In this document: piece after piece, positions 55,652 through 64,000 of the stretch | How positions within the stretch are numbered: position 1 is the first letter of the stretch | Layout: every line of letters begins with the position of its first letter | Assembly (NCBI GenBank): GCA_002327445.1 | Contig: DCWA01000005.1 | Span: 24,862 to 88,861 of the forward strand | DNA from: Desulfobacteraceae bacterium UBA2174 | GTDB taxonomy: Bacteria; Desulfobacterota; Desulfobacteria; Desulfobacterales; UBA2174 | Direction: 5' to 3' | Length of the DNA stretch: 64,000 bases | Notes under the pieces: model-generated | What the model was told of the DNA's origin: nothing | Databases searched by the model: none | The model's input: the letters and a program-made list of their open reading frames with translations, nothing else | Translations under genes and position numbers: made by a program

Positions 55652-56060
55652 GCACGGCCCCGTCGAAGTTTTGCGATCCTTCTTGCGAGGGATTTTTTCG
55701 GGTCTATACGCTCCTCCCGCCTGTGTCCCTGACTGCAGATCCCTCGTCGTAAACTCCTCGGGATGACACGGGAGCCAAGGTGGGGGGTTTCGGGATGACA
55801 CGGGAGCCAAGGTGGGGGTGTCGGGATGACACGGGAGCCGTGGGAGGGATACGGAACGACACTTGTTTCCGGTGTCATTCCGAACGTCGGTGAGGAATCC
55901 GCAGTGGAGAAGATAGGCGGGAAACAGTGACATTCGGCAAGAAAAGTGGCAGAGTTCCTTATTTCGAGGGAGCCTAGGGCCAGTGATACCGCGACGTTGA
56001 CAGCTCCGGGGGCATTCGCTAATGTTTTCACGCTGATTGAACGCCGGAGGAATTCGAACC
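55652..56060. repeat. Intergenic region with rearranged TGTCAT element and 31-bp tandem units
   Basis: About 409 bases. The element's two halves are here separated and inverted: GATCCCTCGTCG...CTCCTCGGGATGACA (55738-55767) and TGTCATTCCGAACG (55873-55886). Between them the unit CGGGATGACACGGGAGCC repeats three times with a roughly 31-base period (55759-55845). No gene is supported. A GGAGGA precedes the next start. Confidence 0.75.
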
Positions 56061-56315
56061 ATGGCCACCGAGATCACGCCGGAGAAGGCCAAGTTGCAAT
56101 TGATCTGGGGCGCCGCCCTGCTGCTGGCGGGTATCGGGGTGTTTTTTCGCATCCCCCAGGTGATGCCCCAAATCCGGGAGATGACCCAGCTTGCGGCCGT
56201 GAGCGGCTTCGTGAAATTTTGCTTCTACTTCATGGGCGTGCTGCTGGTGGGCGGCGGCGCCCGGAAGATTTATTTCAGCGTTCAGGCCCTGCAATCGAAG
56301 CGGCCCGATGCCTGA
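56061..56315 (+). CDS. Small membrane protein upstream of GspE-like ATPase
   Basis: 84 residues from ATG 56061 with GGAGGA upstream (TTG 56037 less likely). Two hydrophobic segments: about 11-29 (LQLIWGAALLLAGIGVFF) and 48-66 (GFVKFCFYFMGVLLVGGGA). It is 69 bp before the GspE/PilB gene and may belong to its system, but no family is recognisable. Confidence 0.65.
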   Translation: MATEITPEKAKLQLIWGAALLLAGIGVFFRIPQVMPQIREMTQLAAVSGFVKFCFYFMGVLLVGGGARKIYFSVQALQSKRPDA

Positions 56316-56384
56316 ACGCCGCTTTGTCGTTGATCGGTTCCGGCGAGGCTGTCGTTGCATCCGCATGCCAGGGAGACGGCTTCC

Positions 56385-58700
56385 ATGACTGTATCCAAAG
56401 CCCCTGTCGCAGTCGCCGGCAGGGCCGCCGATGTGCAAAATCTCCGGTCCGAGGTCGAGTATCGCACCCGGCTCCAGGAGATCTGCAACAAGATCTACGC
56501 CGCCAAGAACCTCGATGAAATCCTCATCGATCTGAGGGAGGAGATCACCGGTCTGTTCGAGGCCGAGCGCATCACGCTCTACGTGGTGGACGGCCGGCGG
56601 CGCGAACTGGTGTCGCGCTTCAAGTCGGGCAACGAGGTCGCCGAGATCCGCGTGCCCATCGCCGGCCACAGCCTGGCGGGGTTTTCGGCGATGATGCAGA
56701 AGGTCGTCAACATCGTCGACGCATACGACGACAAGGCCCTGACCCGCATCGACCCCGCTCTCCGGTTCGACAAGAGCTGGGACCAGAAAACCGGGTTTCG
56801 CACGGGCGCCGTGCTGGTGTGCCCGGTGGTCTACCGCCAGTTTCTCCTCGGCGTCATCCAACTGATCAACCGCACCGACGGCGGCCGTTTCAACGACCTG
56901 GACGAATGGGCCGTCCAGGAAATGGCCAATATCCTGGGCATTGCGCTGTACAACCAGAAGCGCCTGGCCCGTGTGCGGCCCTCCAAGTTCGACTACATCC
57001 TGGAAAATCACATCCTGACCCAGAAGGAACTGGAGCGGGCCATCGCCGACGCACGGCAACGGCGCGAGCCGATCGAACACATCCTCATGACCGATTTCAA
57101 GGTCCCCAAGGAGGAAATCGGCAAGTCGCTAAGCAAATTCTATAAAACCGTATTCATCCCGTACAACAAGAACGCGCCCATCCCGGGGGAACTGCTCGCC
57201 AAGGTCAAAGTACCGTTCATGAAGAGCAACTGCTTCGTGCCGTTGCGCGTCGAGGGGGGACGGGTGCTGGTCGGCATCGACGATCCCCAGGACTTGCAGC
57301 GGGTCGATAACATCCGCATGCTATTTAGCGGTCAGGAAGTCACCTTCGCCGTGGCCCTGCGGGAAGATATCCAGGCCTACATCGCCCTGTTCACCCAGGA
57401 CGAAAAGGAAATGGCCTCGATGGAAGAAATCCTGCGCCAGCTCGCCGTCGAGGTTAGCGAGCAGGAAGAGGTCGAGACGGGGGTCGGCGAAGAGGACAGC
57501 GCGGTTGTGCAGTTGGTCAACAAGATGATCATCGACGCTTTCAATCGCGGCGCATCCGACATCCATATCGAACCCTACCCGGGCAAGCAGAACACCCAAG
57601 TGCGCTTCCGCATCGACGGCATGTGCCAGGTGTACCAGACCATTCCCTTCGCATATCGCAATGCCATCGTGTCGCGGATCAAGATCATGAGCGACCTGGA
57701 CATCGCAGAACGGCGCAAGCCCCAGGACGGCAAGATCCGCTTCAAGCGGTACGGCGGTCTGGACGTCGAGCTGCGCGTGGCCACCGTGCCCACCCAGGGG
57801 GGGATGGAGGATGTGGTCCTGCGGATCCTGTCCGCCGGGGAGCCCATCCCCCTAGATAAGCTGGGCCTTGCTCCATACAACTATGAGAATTTCGTGAAGA
57901 TCATCAGCCGCCCCTACGGCCTGATCTTCGTCTGCGGCCCCACCGGCTCCGGCAAGACCACCACCCTGCACTCGGCCCTGGGGTACATCAACAAGACCGA
58001 AACCAAGATCTGGACCGCCGAGGATCCGGTGGAGATCACCCAGCGGGGGCTGCGGCAGGTGCAGGTGCAGCCCAAGATCGGCCTGGATTTTGCCACGCTG
58101 ATGCGCTCGTTCCTGCGCGCGGACCCGGACGTGATCATGGTAGGGGAGATGCGGGACCGGGAGACCACGGCCATCGGCATCGAGGCATCCCTCACCGGCC
58201 ACCTGGTGTTCTCGACACTGCACACCAACAGCGCGCCCGAAAGCATTACCCGCCTGCTGGACATGGGGATGGATCCCTTCAACTTCGCCGACGCCATTCT
58301 CGGCATCCTGGCCCAGCGACTGGCGCGCACCCTCTGCAGCCACTGCAAGCGCCCCTACACGCCGTCCCGGGGGGAATACGATGAACTGGTGCGCGAGTAC
58401 GGCGGCGCCGAAGCCTTTGCAGCGCATTTGAACCTGCCGTATTCCCCATCCCTGCAGATCAACCGGCCAGTGGGCTGCGAATACTGCGGCAACCGCGGCT
58501 ATCTTGGCCGCTGCGGGATCCATGAGCTGCTCATGGGCACCACTCCCATGAAGAAGCTGATCCAGCTATCCAGCCCCATGGAAGAAATTCGCGCCCAGGC
58601 CATCAAGGACGGCATGACCACCCTGCGTCAGGACGGTGTGCTGAAGATCTTCGACGGCATGCTCGACATCGTCCACGTGCGCAAAGTCACCATCCAGTAA
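56385..58700 (+). CDS. GAF-containing GspE/PilB-type secretion ATPase
   Basis: 771 residues from ATG 56385 (GGGAG upstream). A GAF domain (about 35-190) precedes an MshEN-like N-terminal domain (about 200-340) and the GspE/PilB ATPase. Walker A is GPTGSGKTTTLH near 518, with the Asp box at about 470-500, the Walker B region DPDVIMVGEMRD, and the zinc site CSHC...CEYC near 650 and 705. It powers type IV pilus or type II secretion assembly. The added GAF suggests ligand control (c-di-GMP or another metabolite). Other pilus genes are not adjacent. Confidence 0.9.
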   Translation: MTVSKAPVAVAGRAADVQNLRSEVEYRTRLQEICNKIYAAKNLDEILIDLREEITGLFEAERITLYVVDGRRRELVSRFKSGNEVAEIRVPIAGHSLAGFSAMMQKVVNIVDAYDDKALTRIDPALRFDKSWDQKTGFRTGAVLVCPVVYRQFLLGVIQLINRTDGGRFNDLDEWAVQEMANILGIALYNQKRLARVRPSKFDYILENHILTQKELERAIADARQRREPIEHILMTDFKVPKEEIGKSLSKFYKTVFIPYNKNAPIPGELLAKVKVPFMKSNCFVPLRVEGGRVLVGIDDPQDLQRVDNIRMLFSGQEVTFAVALREDIQAYIALFTQDEKEMASMEEILRQLAVEVSEQEEVETGVGEEDSAVVQLVNKMIIDAFNRGASDIHIEPYPGKQNTQVRFRIDGMCQVYQTIPFAYRNAIVSRIKIMSDLDIAERRKPQDGKIRFKRYGGLDVELRVATVPTQGGMEDVVLRILSAGEPIPLDKLGLAPYNYENFVKIISRPYGLIFVCGPTGSGKTTTLHSALGYINKTETKIWTAEDPVEITQRGLRQVQVQPKIGLDFATLMRSFLRADPDVIMVGEMRDRETTAIGIEASLTGHLVFSTLHTNSAPESITRLLDMGMDPFNFADAILGILAQRLARTLCSHCKRPYTPSRGEYDELVREYGGAEAFAAHLNLPYSPSLQINRPVGCEYCGNRGYLGRCGIHELLMGTTPMKKLIQLSSPMEEIRAQAIKDGMTTLRQDGVLKIFDGMLDIVHVRKVTIQ

Positions 58701-59079
58701 AACTTGAGGGGTGAGTGCCGCCGGCCGCCGATGCAGGCGGTTGAATCCCTCTGACACCTGCTCTCCTGCTGTCATTCTGAGGGGCGCTTTCCCCGCTGTC
58801 ATCGCAAAGGAGCGCTTTCCGCGCTGTCATCGCAAAGGAGCTCATGTCAAACCCCCTGTCATCCCGAGGAGCTACGCGACGAGGGATCTCTTTGAATTTG
58901 CCGGCATTTTTCGCCGTATTCCGGACTGCAGATTCCTCACTTCGTTCGGAATGACAAGCGAGAATGAGGTTCGGAATGACAAGCGAGAATGAGGTTCGGA
59001 ATGACATCCATAAACGACGTTCGGAATGACATCCATAAACGATAGTTGCGGACGAGGAGGCTTTCCTGCCTTCCCTCTC
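58701..59079. repeat. Intergenic region with amplified TGTCAT element
   Basis: A complete element at 58857-58956 is flanked by amplified ends. On its left, GCTGTCATCGCAAAGGAGCGC-type units repeat (58789-58845). On its right, TTCGGAATGACAAGCGAG repeats twice and TTCGGAATGACATCC twice (58945-59044). The left flank also carries CTGACACCTGCTC, as at 28035. No gene is supported. Confidence 0.8.
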
Positions 59080-60903
59080 TCATCGCCCTTCCCTGAATTT
59101 TTCAAGCTGGGCTTCGAAGTAGGCCCGATCTTTCGGAGCGGCCGCTTCCAGCGCCTGGCGGCCCGTCGCGACGGCCTCGGCGAAGCGGCCGTTGGCGTAG
59201 TAACTCTCGGCCAGGGTATCCAGGACATGGGGAGCCGGGTCGAGGGCTGCGGCCCGAAGCGCCAGCTCCAGGGCCCGTTCGGGACGGCGCAGGGCGGGAT
59301 CATCGGCGGTGACGTAGAGCCAGGCGAGGTTGTTCAGGGCCCGGGCCTGGCGGGGATCCAGGGAGATGGCCTCCTCGTAGGCCGCGGCAGCCTCGGCGAG
59401 CCGGCCCCGGCTCTGGTGGATGTCCCCCAGCAGCGTCAGCAAGTCGGGTTGATGGGGATTGCGGGCCAGCTCCCGCGTGGCGGCGGTTTCCAAAAAATGC
59501 GCGCCGAGGCGGCGGCCGGTCTCGCCGAAGTTGACCTGCCAGCCGAGCACGGCCACGGCCGCCAGGGCCGCGAGGTAGCCGGCGATGCTGCGGGTCACCT
59601 TGCGGTCATGGGATGCGATCCAGCGCGGATCCCTCTCGCAGCGGTCCAGGTAGGCGATGCGCTCGCTGATGGAGAAGTGGTGCCAGTCGGGTTTGCCAGG
59701 GGCGATGCCGCTGACCGCGGCGATCTTGGCCAGGGTGGCGATCAGTGGCCGGGCGCTGGGAAAGAGGCGGAAGACGTACAGGTCGGCCTGGCGCTCGAAG
59801 TTGCGCATGAAGTAGCCGAAGACGAGACGGAAGTAGACGAGGAAGACCGCCACCATCGCCAGCCCCAGCAGTACCGAGCCGGTGCTCACCGGGTCGAGGG
59901 CGAGGACCTGGACGAGCCGATGGACCGGTTCGGCTTGCAGCAGGATCAAGGCGGCGGCTTCGAACAGGGAATAGACCAGGAGGATGTAGCCTGTGAGAAA
60001 CAGCAGATAGAAGGCCAGGTGCCGGCGTTTGACATGGCCGATTTCGTGGGCGATCACCTGGTCGATCTGCTCCGGGGCCAGCTCCCGCAATAGGGCCGGG
60101 GTGACGAGGATGTAGCGGAAACGGCCCACCAGCCCCATGACGCCGGCGGTGATCATTCGGCCGCCGAACATCGGCCAGTAGAGGATCTGGGCGTAGCGCA
60201 GGCCGGCGCGGCGGCACAACGCCTCGATGCGCAGTCGCATCCAGCCGTCTTCCAGAGGCCGGCAGCGCCAGAAGCGCCGTATCAGGGACGGTCCGAACAC
60301 CGAGGTCAGGACAAGGAAGATCAGGAAATAGGCCAGCTCTCCGGCAGGTGTGGTCAGGAGGCGCTTGGGCGTCTCGAAGGGCAGCAGGCCGATGATGTCG
60401 GCAATGCCGGACAGCGCCAGCCAGGGCAGCAGCACCGGCCCGGAGAAGGCGAGTTGGGCGAGGACGCGGGTGCGGCGGGAGGTGCCGGTGGCGTAGATCT
60501 TTTCGTAGGCGCCGTGGCTCAGACTCCAGACGATCGCCAGGTGGGCGATGAAAAGCAGCAGGAAGACCAGGGCCCCGAGGGTGGGCGCCGCCTGAATGGC
60601 GGGCCAAGCTTCCAGGCCGGCCGGCAGGTCGAGCACGTAGACGTCCACGGCGAACAGGGCCACGGCCAGGATCGAAAAGCGGGTGACCAGGCCGCTGAAG
60701 CGGATGTCGGCCAGGGCGGGGCTCAAGGTCTCGGCGGCCCTGGCCAGGCGGCCGAAATTCAGATGCACCCAGGCGGCAAAGGCCACCGCCAGCGCGATTG
60801 CCATCGGAATCGTTTCACCGGGAGCCGCCGTGGGGGTTTCCGGCGGGTGGTAGGTGCTGTAGATCAGCAGGACGACAATAAAGTAGAGGAAGTTGCCGAA
60901 CAT
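59080..60903 (-). CDS. Membrane M48 metalloprotease with C-terminal TPRs
   Basis: 607 residues. Several membrane segments (about 5-16, 33-46, 73-93, 105-125, 155-175, 190-205, 295-320, 340-360), the zinc motif HEIGH at 286-290 and a further Glu expected in the FERQADLYVF segment, then TPR repeats (about 470-590). HtpX/CAAX-protease-like envelope quality control is likely. A second M48/TPR protein, soluble in type, lies at 15992-17563. Confidence 0.85.
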   Translation of the reverse strand: MFGNFLYFIVVLLIYSTYHPPETPTAAPGETIPMAIALAVAFAAWVHLNFGRLARAAETLSPALADIRFSGLVTRFSILAVALFAVDVYVLDLPAGLEAWPAIQAAPTLGALVFLLLFIAHLAIVWSLSHGAYEKIYATGTSRRTRVLAQLAFSGPVLLPWLALSGIADIIGLLPFETPKRLLTTPAGELAYFLIFLVLTSVFGPSLIRRFWRCRPLEDGWMRLRIEALCRRAGLRYAQILYWPMFGGRMITAGVMGLVGRFRYILVTPALLRELAPEQIDQVIAHEIGHVKRRHLAFYLLFLTGYILLVYSLFEAAALILLQAEPVHRLVQVLALDPVSTGSVLLGLAMVAVFLVYFRLVFGYFMRNFERQADLYVFRLFPSARPLIATLAKIAAVSGIAPGKPDWHHFSISERIAYLDRCERDPRWIASHDRKVTRSIAGYLAALAAVAVLGWQVNFGETGRRLGAHFLETAATRELARNPHQPDLLTLLGDIHQSRGRLAEAAAAYEEAISLDPRQARALNNLAWLYVTADDPALRRPERALELALRAAALDPAPHVLDTLAESYYANGRFAEAVATGRQALEAAAPKDRAYFEAQLEKFREGR

Positions 60904-60928
60904 TGGTTTTTCAGCACCCTGGCGGCGC

Positions 60929-60995
60929 GTTCGAGGCCGCTTTGCGGCGTTCGAGGTTCAAAGCACCTTTGGCGCGTTCAAGGTTCAAGGTTGCC
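60929..60995. repeat. Degenerate heptad array with GC hairpins upstream of M48 gene
   Basis: GGCGCGTTCGAGG, GGCGTTCGAGGTTCAAAG and GGCGCGTTCAAGGTTCAAGG repeats with GCGGCG hairpins. Same family as 47818-47901 and 53430-53492 but degraded. Confidence 0.7.
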
Positions 60996-61110
60996 GCTTC
61001 GCGGCGTTTTTGGGCTTGCTTCTGACTTCCGGGGCGACCGGAGATTGAGTTTCTTCGGCCGTTCAGAATTTTCAGTCATCTGAAGACGTGCAGAAGCGGG
61101 CATTTCCACA

Positions 61111-61668
61111 TTACTTCTTGGAAGTGGCTACCTTTTTTCCCCTTCCGAGATAGCGTTCCTTCTCGCTGTAGATGCACCCGCAGTACTGCTGGCGGTACAT
61201 GCCCAGGTCCTTGGAAGCCTCGATGCCCTCCTTCCAGCCGCCGCGGAAATCCCGGTATAGAAACGGCACCCCGGCTTCCCGGGCGGCGGTTTCGGCGGCG
61301 GCGCGAATCAGTTCGTGGGATTGCATCTTGCTGTAGAGCAGGGTGCTGGTAAAGGCGTCGAAACGGCCGTGGCGCGCCAGCCGGGCGGTGGCCTGGAGCC
61401 GGTGGTGGTAGCAGATCCGACAGCGCTCAGCCTCGCGAAACACGACCCGGCGGATAAATCCTTCCAGGTCGTAGCCCTCCTGCCAGATCACCTCCAGGTC
61501 CACCGTGGGGGCCCAGGTTTCCAGCGCCTCCCGGCGGCGGCGCATCTCGGTGTAGGGATGGATGTTGTGCGGGTAGAAGAACCCCATAACCGTCATCGCC
61601 TCCTCGCGCAGGGCCTTCAGGGGGTAGATGGCGCAGGGCGCGCAGCAGATATGAAGCAAAATTTTCAT
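61111..61668 (-). CDS. queH: Epoxyqueuosine reductase QueH
   Basis: A 185-residue DUF208/QueH protein: HICCAPC (residues 7-13), CRICYHHRL (about 82-90) and YRQQYCGC near residue 160 provide the cysteines for the iron-sulfur and metal sites. It reduces epoxyqueuosine in tRNA to queuosine and replaces QueG in many anaerobes. Upstream lies yggS on the same strand, 28 bp away. Confidence 0.92.
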   Translation of the reverse strand: MKILLHICCAPCAIYPLKALREEAMTVMGFFYPHNIHPYTEMRRRREALETWAPTVDLEVIWQEGYDLEGFIRRVVFREAERCRICYHHRLQATARLARHGRFDAFTSTLLYSKMQSHELIRAAAETAAREAGVPFLYRDFRGGWKEGIEASKDLGMYRQQYCGCIYSEKERYLGRGKKVATSKK

Positions 61669-61695
61669 CCTTTTCCCTCGTTCATCGCCTTCTCT

Positions 61696-62397
61696 TCACG
61701 CTTCCCTGGCCTGCCGTGGCCCGAAGATCGCCGTGCCGATGCGCACCAGGGTGGCGCCTTCCTCGATGGCCACCTCGAAGTCGCCGGTCATGCCCATGGA
61801 CAGCTCCACCATGTCCACGCCGGCCACGGCTTCGGCGCGGATCCGGTCCCGCAGCCGGCGCAGGGCGGCAAAATAGGGCCGCGCCCGTTCCGGCTGGTCG
61901 AAAAAGGGGGGCATGGTCATCAGGCCGCGCACCCGCAGGTGTTCCAGGCGGCCAGCGTCCCGTATCAATTCCAGGGCCGCTTCTTCGGTCGTGCCGGACT
62001 TGGTGGCCTCGCCGCTGACGTTCACCTGGATCAGGATCGATTGGATCTTGCCGATTTTGGCCGCCTGCTTGTCTACTTCACGGGCCAGTTTCAGGGAATC
62101 GACCCCGTGGATCAGGTCGAAGAGCGCAACGGCGATTTTGGCCTTGTTGGTCTGCAAGTGGCCGATGAAATGCCAGGACAGGGGGCAGTCGGCCAGGGCC
62201 GCGATCTTGTCGCAGGCTTCCTGGATGTAGTTTTCCCCCACCGTGGTGACCCCGGCCTGCCATGCCTGGCGCACCATCTCGGCGGGATGGGTCTTGGTCA
62301 CGGCCACCAGCGCCACCTCGGCGGCGTTCCGCCCGCAGCGCTGCGCCGCCCGGGCCATGCGGTCTCGAATGACTGCGATGTTGTCGGCGATGGTCAT
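61696..62397 (-). CDS. yggS: PLP homeostasis protein YggS/PipY
   Basis: A 233-residue PLP-binding protein with no catalytic activity known. The PLP lysine is K35 in VAVTKTHP, followed by GENYIQEA and HFIGHLQTNK. The start ATG 62397 is chosen; a longer reading from 62655 overlaps maf on the same strand and has no sequence similarity. It regulates PLP pools and related amino acid balance. Confidence 0.93.
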   Translation of the reverse strand: MTIADNIAVIRDRMARAAQRCGRNAAEVALVAVTKTHPAEMVRQAWQAGVTTVGENYIQEACDKIAALADCPLSWHFIGHLQTNKAKIAVALFDLIHGVDSLKLAREVDKQAAKIGKIQSILIQVNVSGEATKSGTTEEAALELIRDAGRLEHLRVRGLMTMPPFFDQPERARPYFAALRRLRDRIRAEAVAGVDMVELSMGMTGDFEVAIEEGATLVRIGTAIFGPRQAREA

Positions 62398-62486
62398 GTC
62401 ATTCTTTCCGGCTTTCGGGTTGAATGGACCAAAAAGCTCAAAGGAATTCAGAGCTTTTTCCGGCCGCGGATTTCGGGTATGGCCGA

Positions 62487-63080
62487 TTAGTACTTGAGCA
62501 CCCCCTCGGCGATGAGCACCTCGATGACCTCGCACACCGGCAATCCCACCACGTTGGTGTAGGAACCATCGATCCGGCGCACCAGGAAGGTGCCGATGCC
62601 CTGGATGGCATAGGCGCCGGCCTTGTCGAAGGGCTCCCCGGTTTGCAGGTACCACTCGATTTCGGCCGGAGAGAGGGTCTTGAATTCGACCTCGGTGGTC
62701 ACTGTCGCGCTGAAGCGGCGCTTTCGTTCCCGGCAGAGGATGGCAAAACCGGTGTGGACCTGATGGCGCTGCCCGCTGAGCTGGCGCAGCATGTGCCGGG
62801 CCTCCTCGGTGTCGGCCGGCTTGCCCAGGATTCGGCCGCCGATGACCACCATCGTGTCGGCTCCGATGACCCAGGCCTCCGGGTGGCGCCGGGCGATGGC
62901 TTCGGCCTTGGCCTCGGCCAGCAGCCTGACCTGCGCGTCCGGCGAGGCGGCGGTGATGGCGTTTTCATCCAGGTCCCCGGGAATCACGGTAAAACGCAGC
63001 CCGGCCTGTTCCAACAGGTATTTGCGCCGCGGGGAGGCCGAGGCGAGGATCAAGCGGGCGTGGTTTCGGGCTTCAATCAT
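62487..63080 (-). CDS. maf: Maf-family nucleotide pyrophosphatase
   Basis: 197 residues: SASPRRKYLLEQAGL at the N-terminus, GADTMVVIGG and GTFLVRRIDGSYTNVVGLP. The YhdE/Maf proteins hydrolyse dTTP, UTP or modified pyrimidines, helping to limit their incorporation. Upstream is the tRNA gene on the other strand. yggS follows 89 bp downstream. Confidence 0.92.
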   Translation of the reverse strand: MIEARNHARLILASASPRRKYLLEQAGLRFTVIPGDLDENAITAASPDAQVRLLAEAKAEAIARRHPEAWVIGADTMVVIGGRILGKPADTEEARHMLRQLSGQRHQVHTGFAILCRERKRRFSATVTTEVEFKTLSPAEIEWYLQTGEPFDKAGAYAIQGIGTFLVRRIDGSYTNVVGLPVCEVIEVLIAEGVLKY

Positions 63081-63157
63081 GGGGCATGCTTAACACTCGT
63101 CCACCGGTTTGACAACCCGAAGCGGTGGTGGGCAGGACGCCAGGTTGGACAATTGGC

Positions 63158-63186
63158 TTGACACCCATCGCGGTATCGGATAAGAG
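63158..63186 (+). promoter_or_regulatory. Promoter of tRNA-Glu gene
   Basis: -35 TTGACA (63158-63163), 17-base spacer, -10 TAAGAG (63181-63186). The expected start, near 63193, lies just before the tRNA 5' end. Confidence 0.6.
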
Positions 63187-63200
63187 CGTTTCTCTCATTC

Positions 63201-63275
63201 GGTCCCATCGTCTAGTGGTTAGGACGCTGGCCTCTCACGTCGGTAACATGGGTTCGAATCCCATTGGGACCACCA
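63201..63275 (+). tRNA. tRNA-Glu (anticodon CUC)
   Basis: Acceptor GGTCCCA/TGGGACC, D arm GTC..GGAC, anticodon stem CTGGC/GTCGG with loop CTCTCAC (anticodon CTC), T loop TTCGAAT, encoded 3' CCA. All arms pair, with two G-T wobbles in the anticodon stem. It reads GAG glutamate codons. Confidence 0.95.
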
Positions 63276-64000
63276 ATTATTTCAGTAAGTCATGGGATCG
63301 TGGCCGCATGGCCGTATAAGCGGACACAGTTTCGGACACGGTTGGCCCCGGGAATGCCCCTCCCGGGGTCGACTTTTTTCAGGCTTCGGCTGACCCGGCA
63401 ACGGGCAGCTCGATCACCCTTCCGCCGCTTTCCAGCCTTGCTCCGGATTTTTCTTAGTGATCTTAGAGTAATTCGCGGTTTCAAGGAGCAGTTTTCGATT
63501 TGTTCCCGCCCTTTTTTCTGCTATCATCCCTTCCCAATCGTGGGGAGCGCCCCATCATCCCCACAAAGGTCTGAATATAAATAAAATAGCTTTAAATACA
63601 ACAAGTTGCAAAAATTTTCGGTTCGCCCCGAAGCGGCGGAGCCGTCCCCGGGGTTCATCGACTGCACTGATTTCCACGGAAAAAAGCTCCATAAGGTTTT
63701 TTCAACCGCCCGTTCGTTTCGCTCACTTAAGATCGCAAAGAACTGCAAAGATATGGTTTTTGGCCCTTCGGGCCAACAAGAAAATGTTTCTTAGCGATTT
63801 TAGCGTCCTTCGCGGTTCATCTGTTGTTTTTACCACCTGCTCTACGATCGCCAAGAACGCCAACGTGTCGCCAAGTCTCTCTTTTTGGCCCACTGGGCTG
63901 GGCCAATCAAACCCGCTTTTCTCTGTGCTTTCTGTGTCTCTGTGGTGAAAACACCTGCTCTTCTTCGTACCCTTCGCGTCTTCGTTCGCAGCCCATAGGG
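63276..64000. other. Gene-free 3' end of window with degenerate short-period repeats
   Basis: 725 bases after the tRNA. Open frames here are short and lack ribosome-binding sites or family features. Imperfect repeats with a period near 9 are visible: GATCGCAAAGAACTGCAAAG (63731-63750), TTAGCGATTTTAGCG (63793-63807) and CTCTGTGCTTTCTGTGTCTC near the end (63921-63940). The last resembles the CACAGAGGA unit at 2001-2009. No terminator is evident after the tRNA. Confidence 0.6.

Noticed and set aside
61048..61085. UGA in the FR-stop-LK trace as a second selenocysteine
   Set aside because: It lies in a degraded repeat copy without a start, conserved Cys homologue or open frame after it. TGG is the ancestral codon in the other copies.
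63606..63948. Short open frames at the right end as small genes
   Set aside because: They run through imperfect short-period repeats, lack ribosome-binding sites and resemble no known family.

Overview
The window is about 64 kb of GC-rich bacterial chromosome, densely coding, with no phage, IS transposase, CRISPR array or rRNA that I can recognise. The gene set suggests a member of the Desulfobacterota (Desulfobacterales, possibly Desulfosarcinaceae). The pointers are an EF-G with the AHIDSGKTT-type G1 of the spirochaete/planctomycete/delta-proteobacterial and mitochondrial group, a tetraheme class III-like cytochrome c, a KdnA/KdnB pair, a selenoprotein, and ANTAR-controlled nitrogen genes. 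The assignment is inferred from gene families, not from a marker phylogeny.

Layout. 1-7014 (+): a 5'-truncated penicillin-binding protein, the kdnA/kdnB pair for 8-amino-Kdo, and a very large GlmS-like protein. 7069-11625: YchF-like P-loop protein, CBS protein, PflX-like radical SAM protein, SGNH esterase and LUD protein. 11838-16050 (+): signalling operon of a PAS/GAF histidine kinase, a lone receiver and an HD-GYP response regulator. 15992-17563 (-): M48/TPR protease. 17658-20634 (+): parA, parB, a YacP-like NYN nuclease and a GAF-ANTAR RNA-binding regulator. 21524-27987 (+): a nitrogen block made of a leader with promoter, dual-hexaloop ANTAR target and terminator, then an FMN glutamate-synthase-like gene, a receiver/PEP-binding-domain protein and gdhA. 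28562-33985 (-): a degenerate KaiC/HTH/cupin fusion, sbcB, a zinc-ribbon protein and an SPFH/zinc-ribbon protein. 34342-37212 (+): cytochrome c, nth, xth, MaoC hydratase and a SelW-like selenoprotein whose UGA would be read as a stop by ordinary gene calling. 37227-41816 (-): enoyl-CoA hydratase, P-loop protein, fusA, Nudix and cupin. 42142-58700 (+): CoA-transferase/GNAT fusion, rsmG, a small membrane protein, aconitase, larC, a LolCDE-like export operon with LolA-like and outer-membrane partners, livF plus a PaaK-like ligase, a small membrane protein and a GspE/PilB ATPase. 59080-63080 (-): second M48/TPR protease, queH, yggS, maf. 63201-63275: tRNA-Glu(CUC).

The strongest hidden signals are two. 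First, the leader at 21524-21662 has a near-consensus sigma70 promoter followed by two hairpins with six-base loops carrying A1 and G4; the second hairpin shares its 3' arm with an intrinsic terminator. This is the arrangement recognised by ANTAR antiterminators, and a GAF-ANTAR protein is encoded about 0.9 kb upstream. Second, 36982-37212 is a CxxU Rdx/SelW selenoprotein with a hairpin of bacterial SECIS type just after the UGA.

The intergenic DNA is also unusual. Many gaps hold short tandem arrays with a strict 7-bp (sometimes 9-bp) period but different unit sequences. Some are arranged as inverted pairs, some follow a small GC hairpin, and some run into the 3' ends of genes. A separate dispersed element bounded by TGTCATYCCGA and TCGGAATGACA recurs at least six times, sometimes with its ends amplified. 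A third family of about 97 bp has a coding-like minus strand (GF-K/R-WLK).
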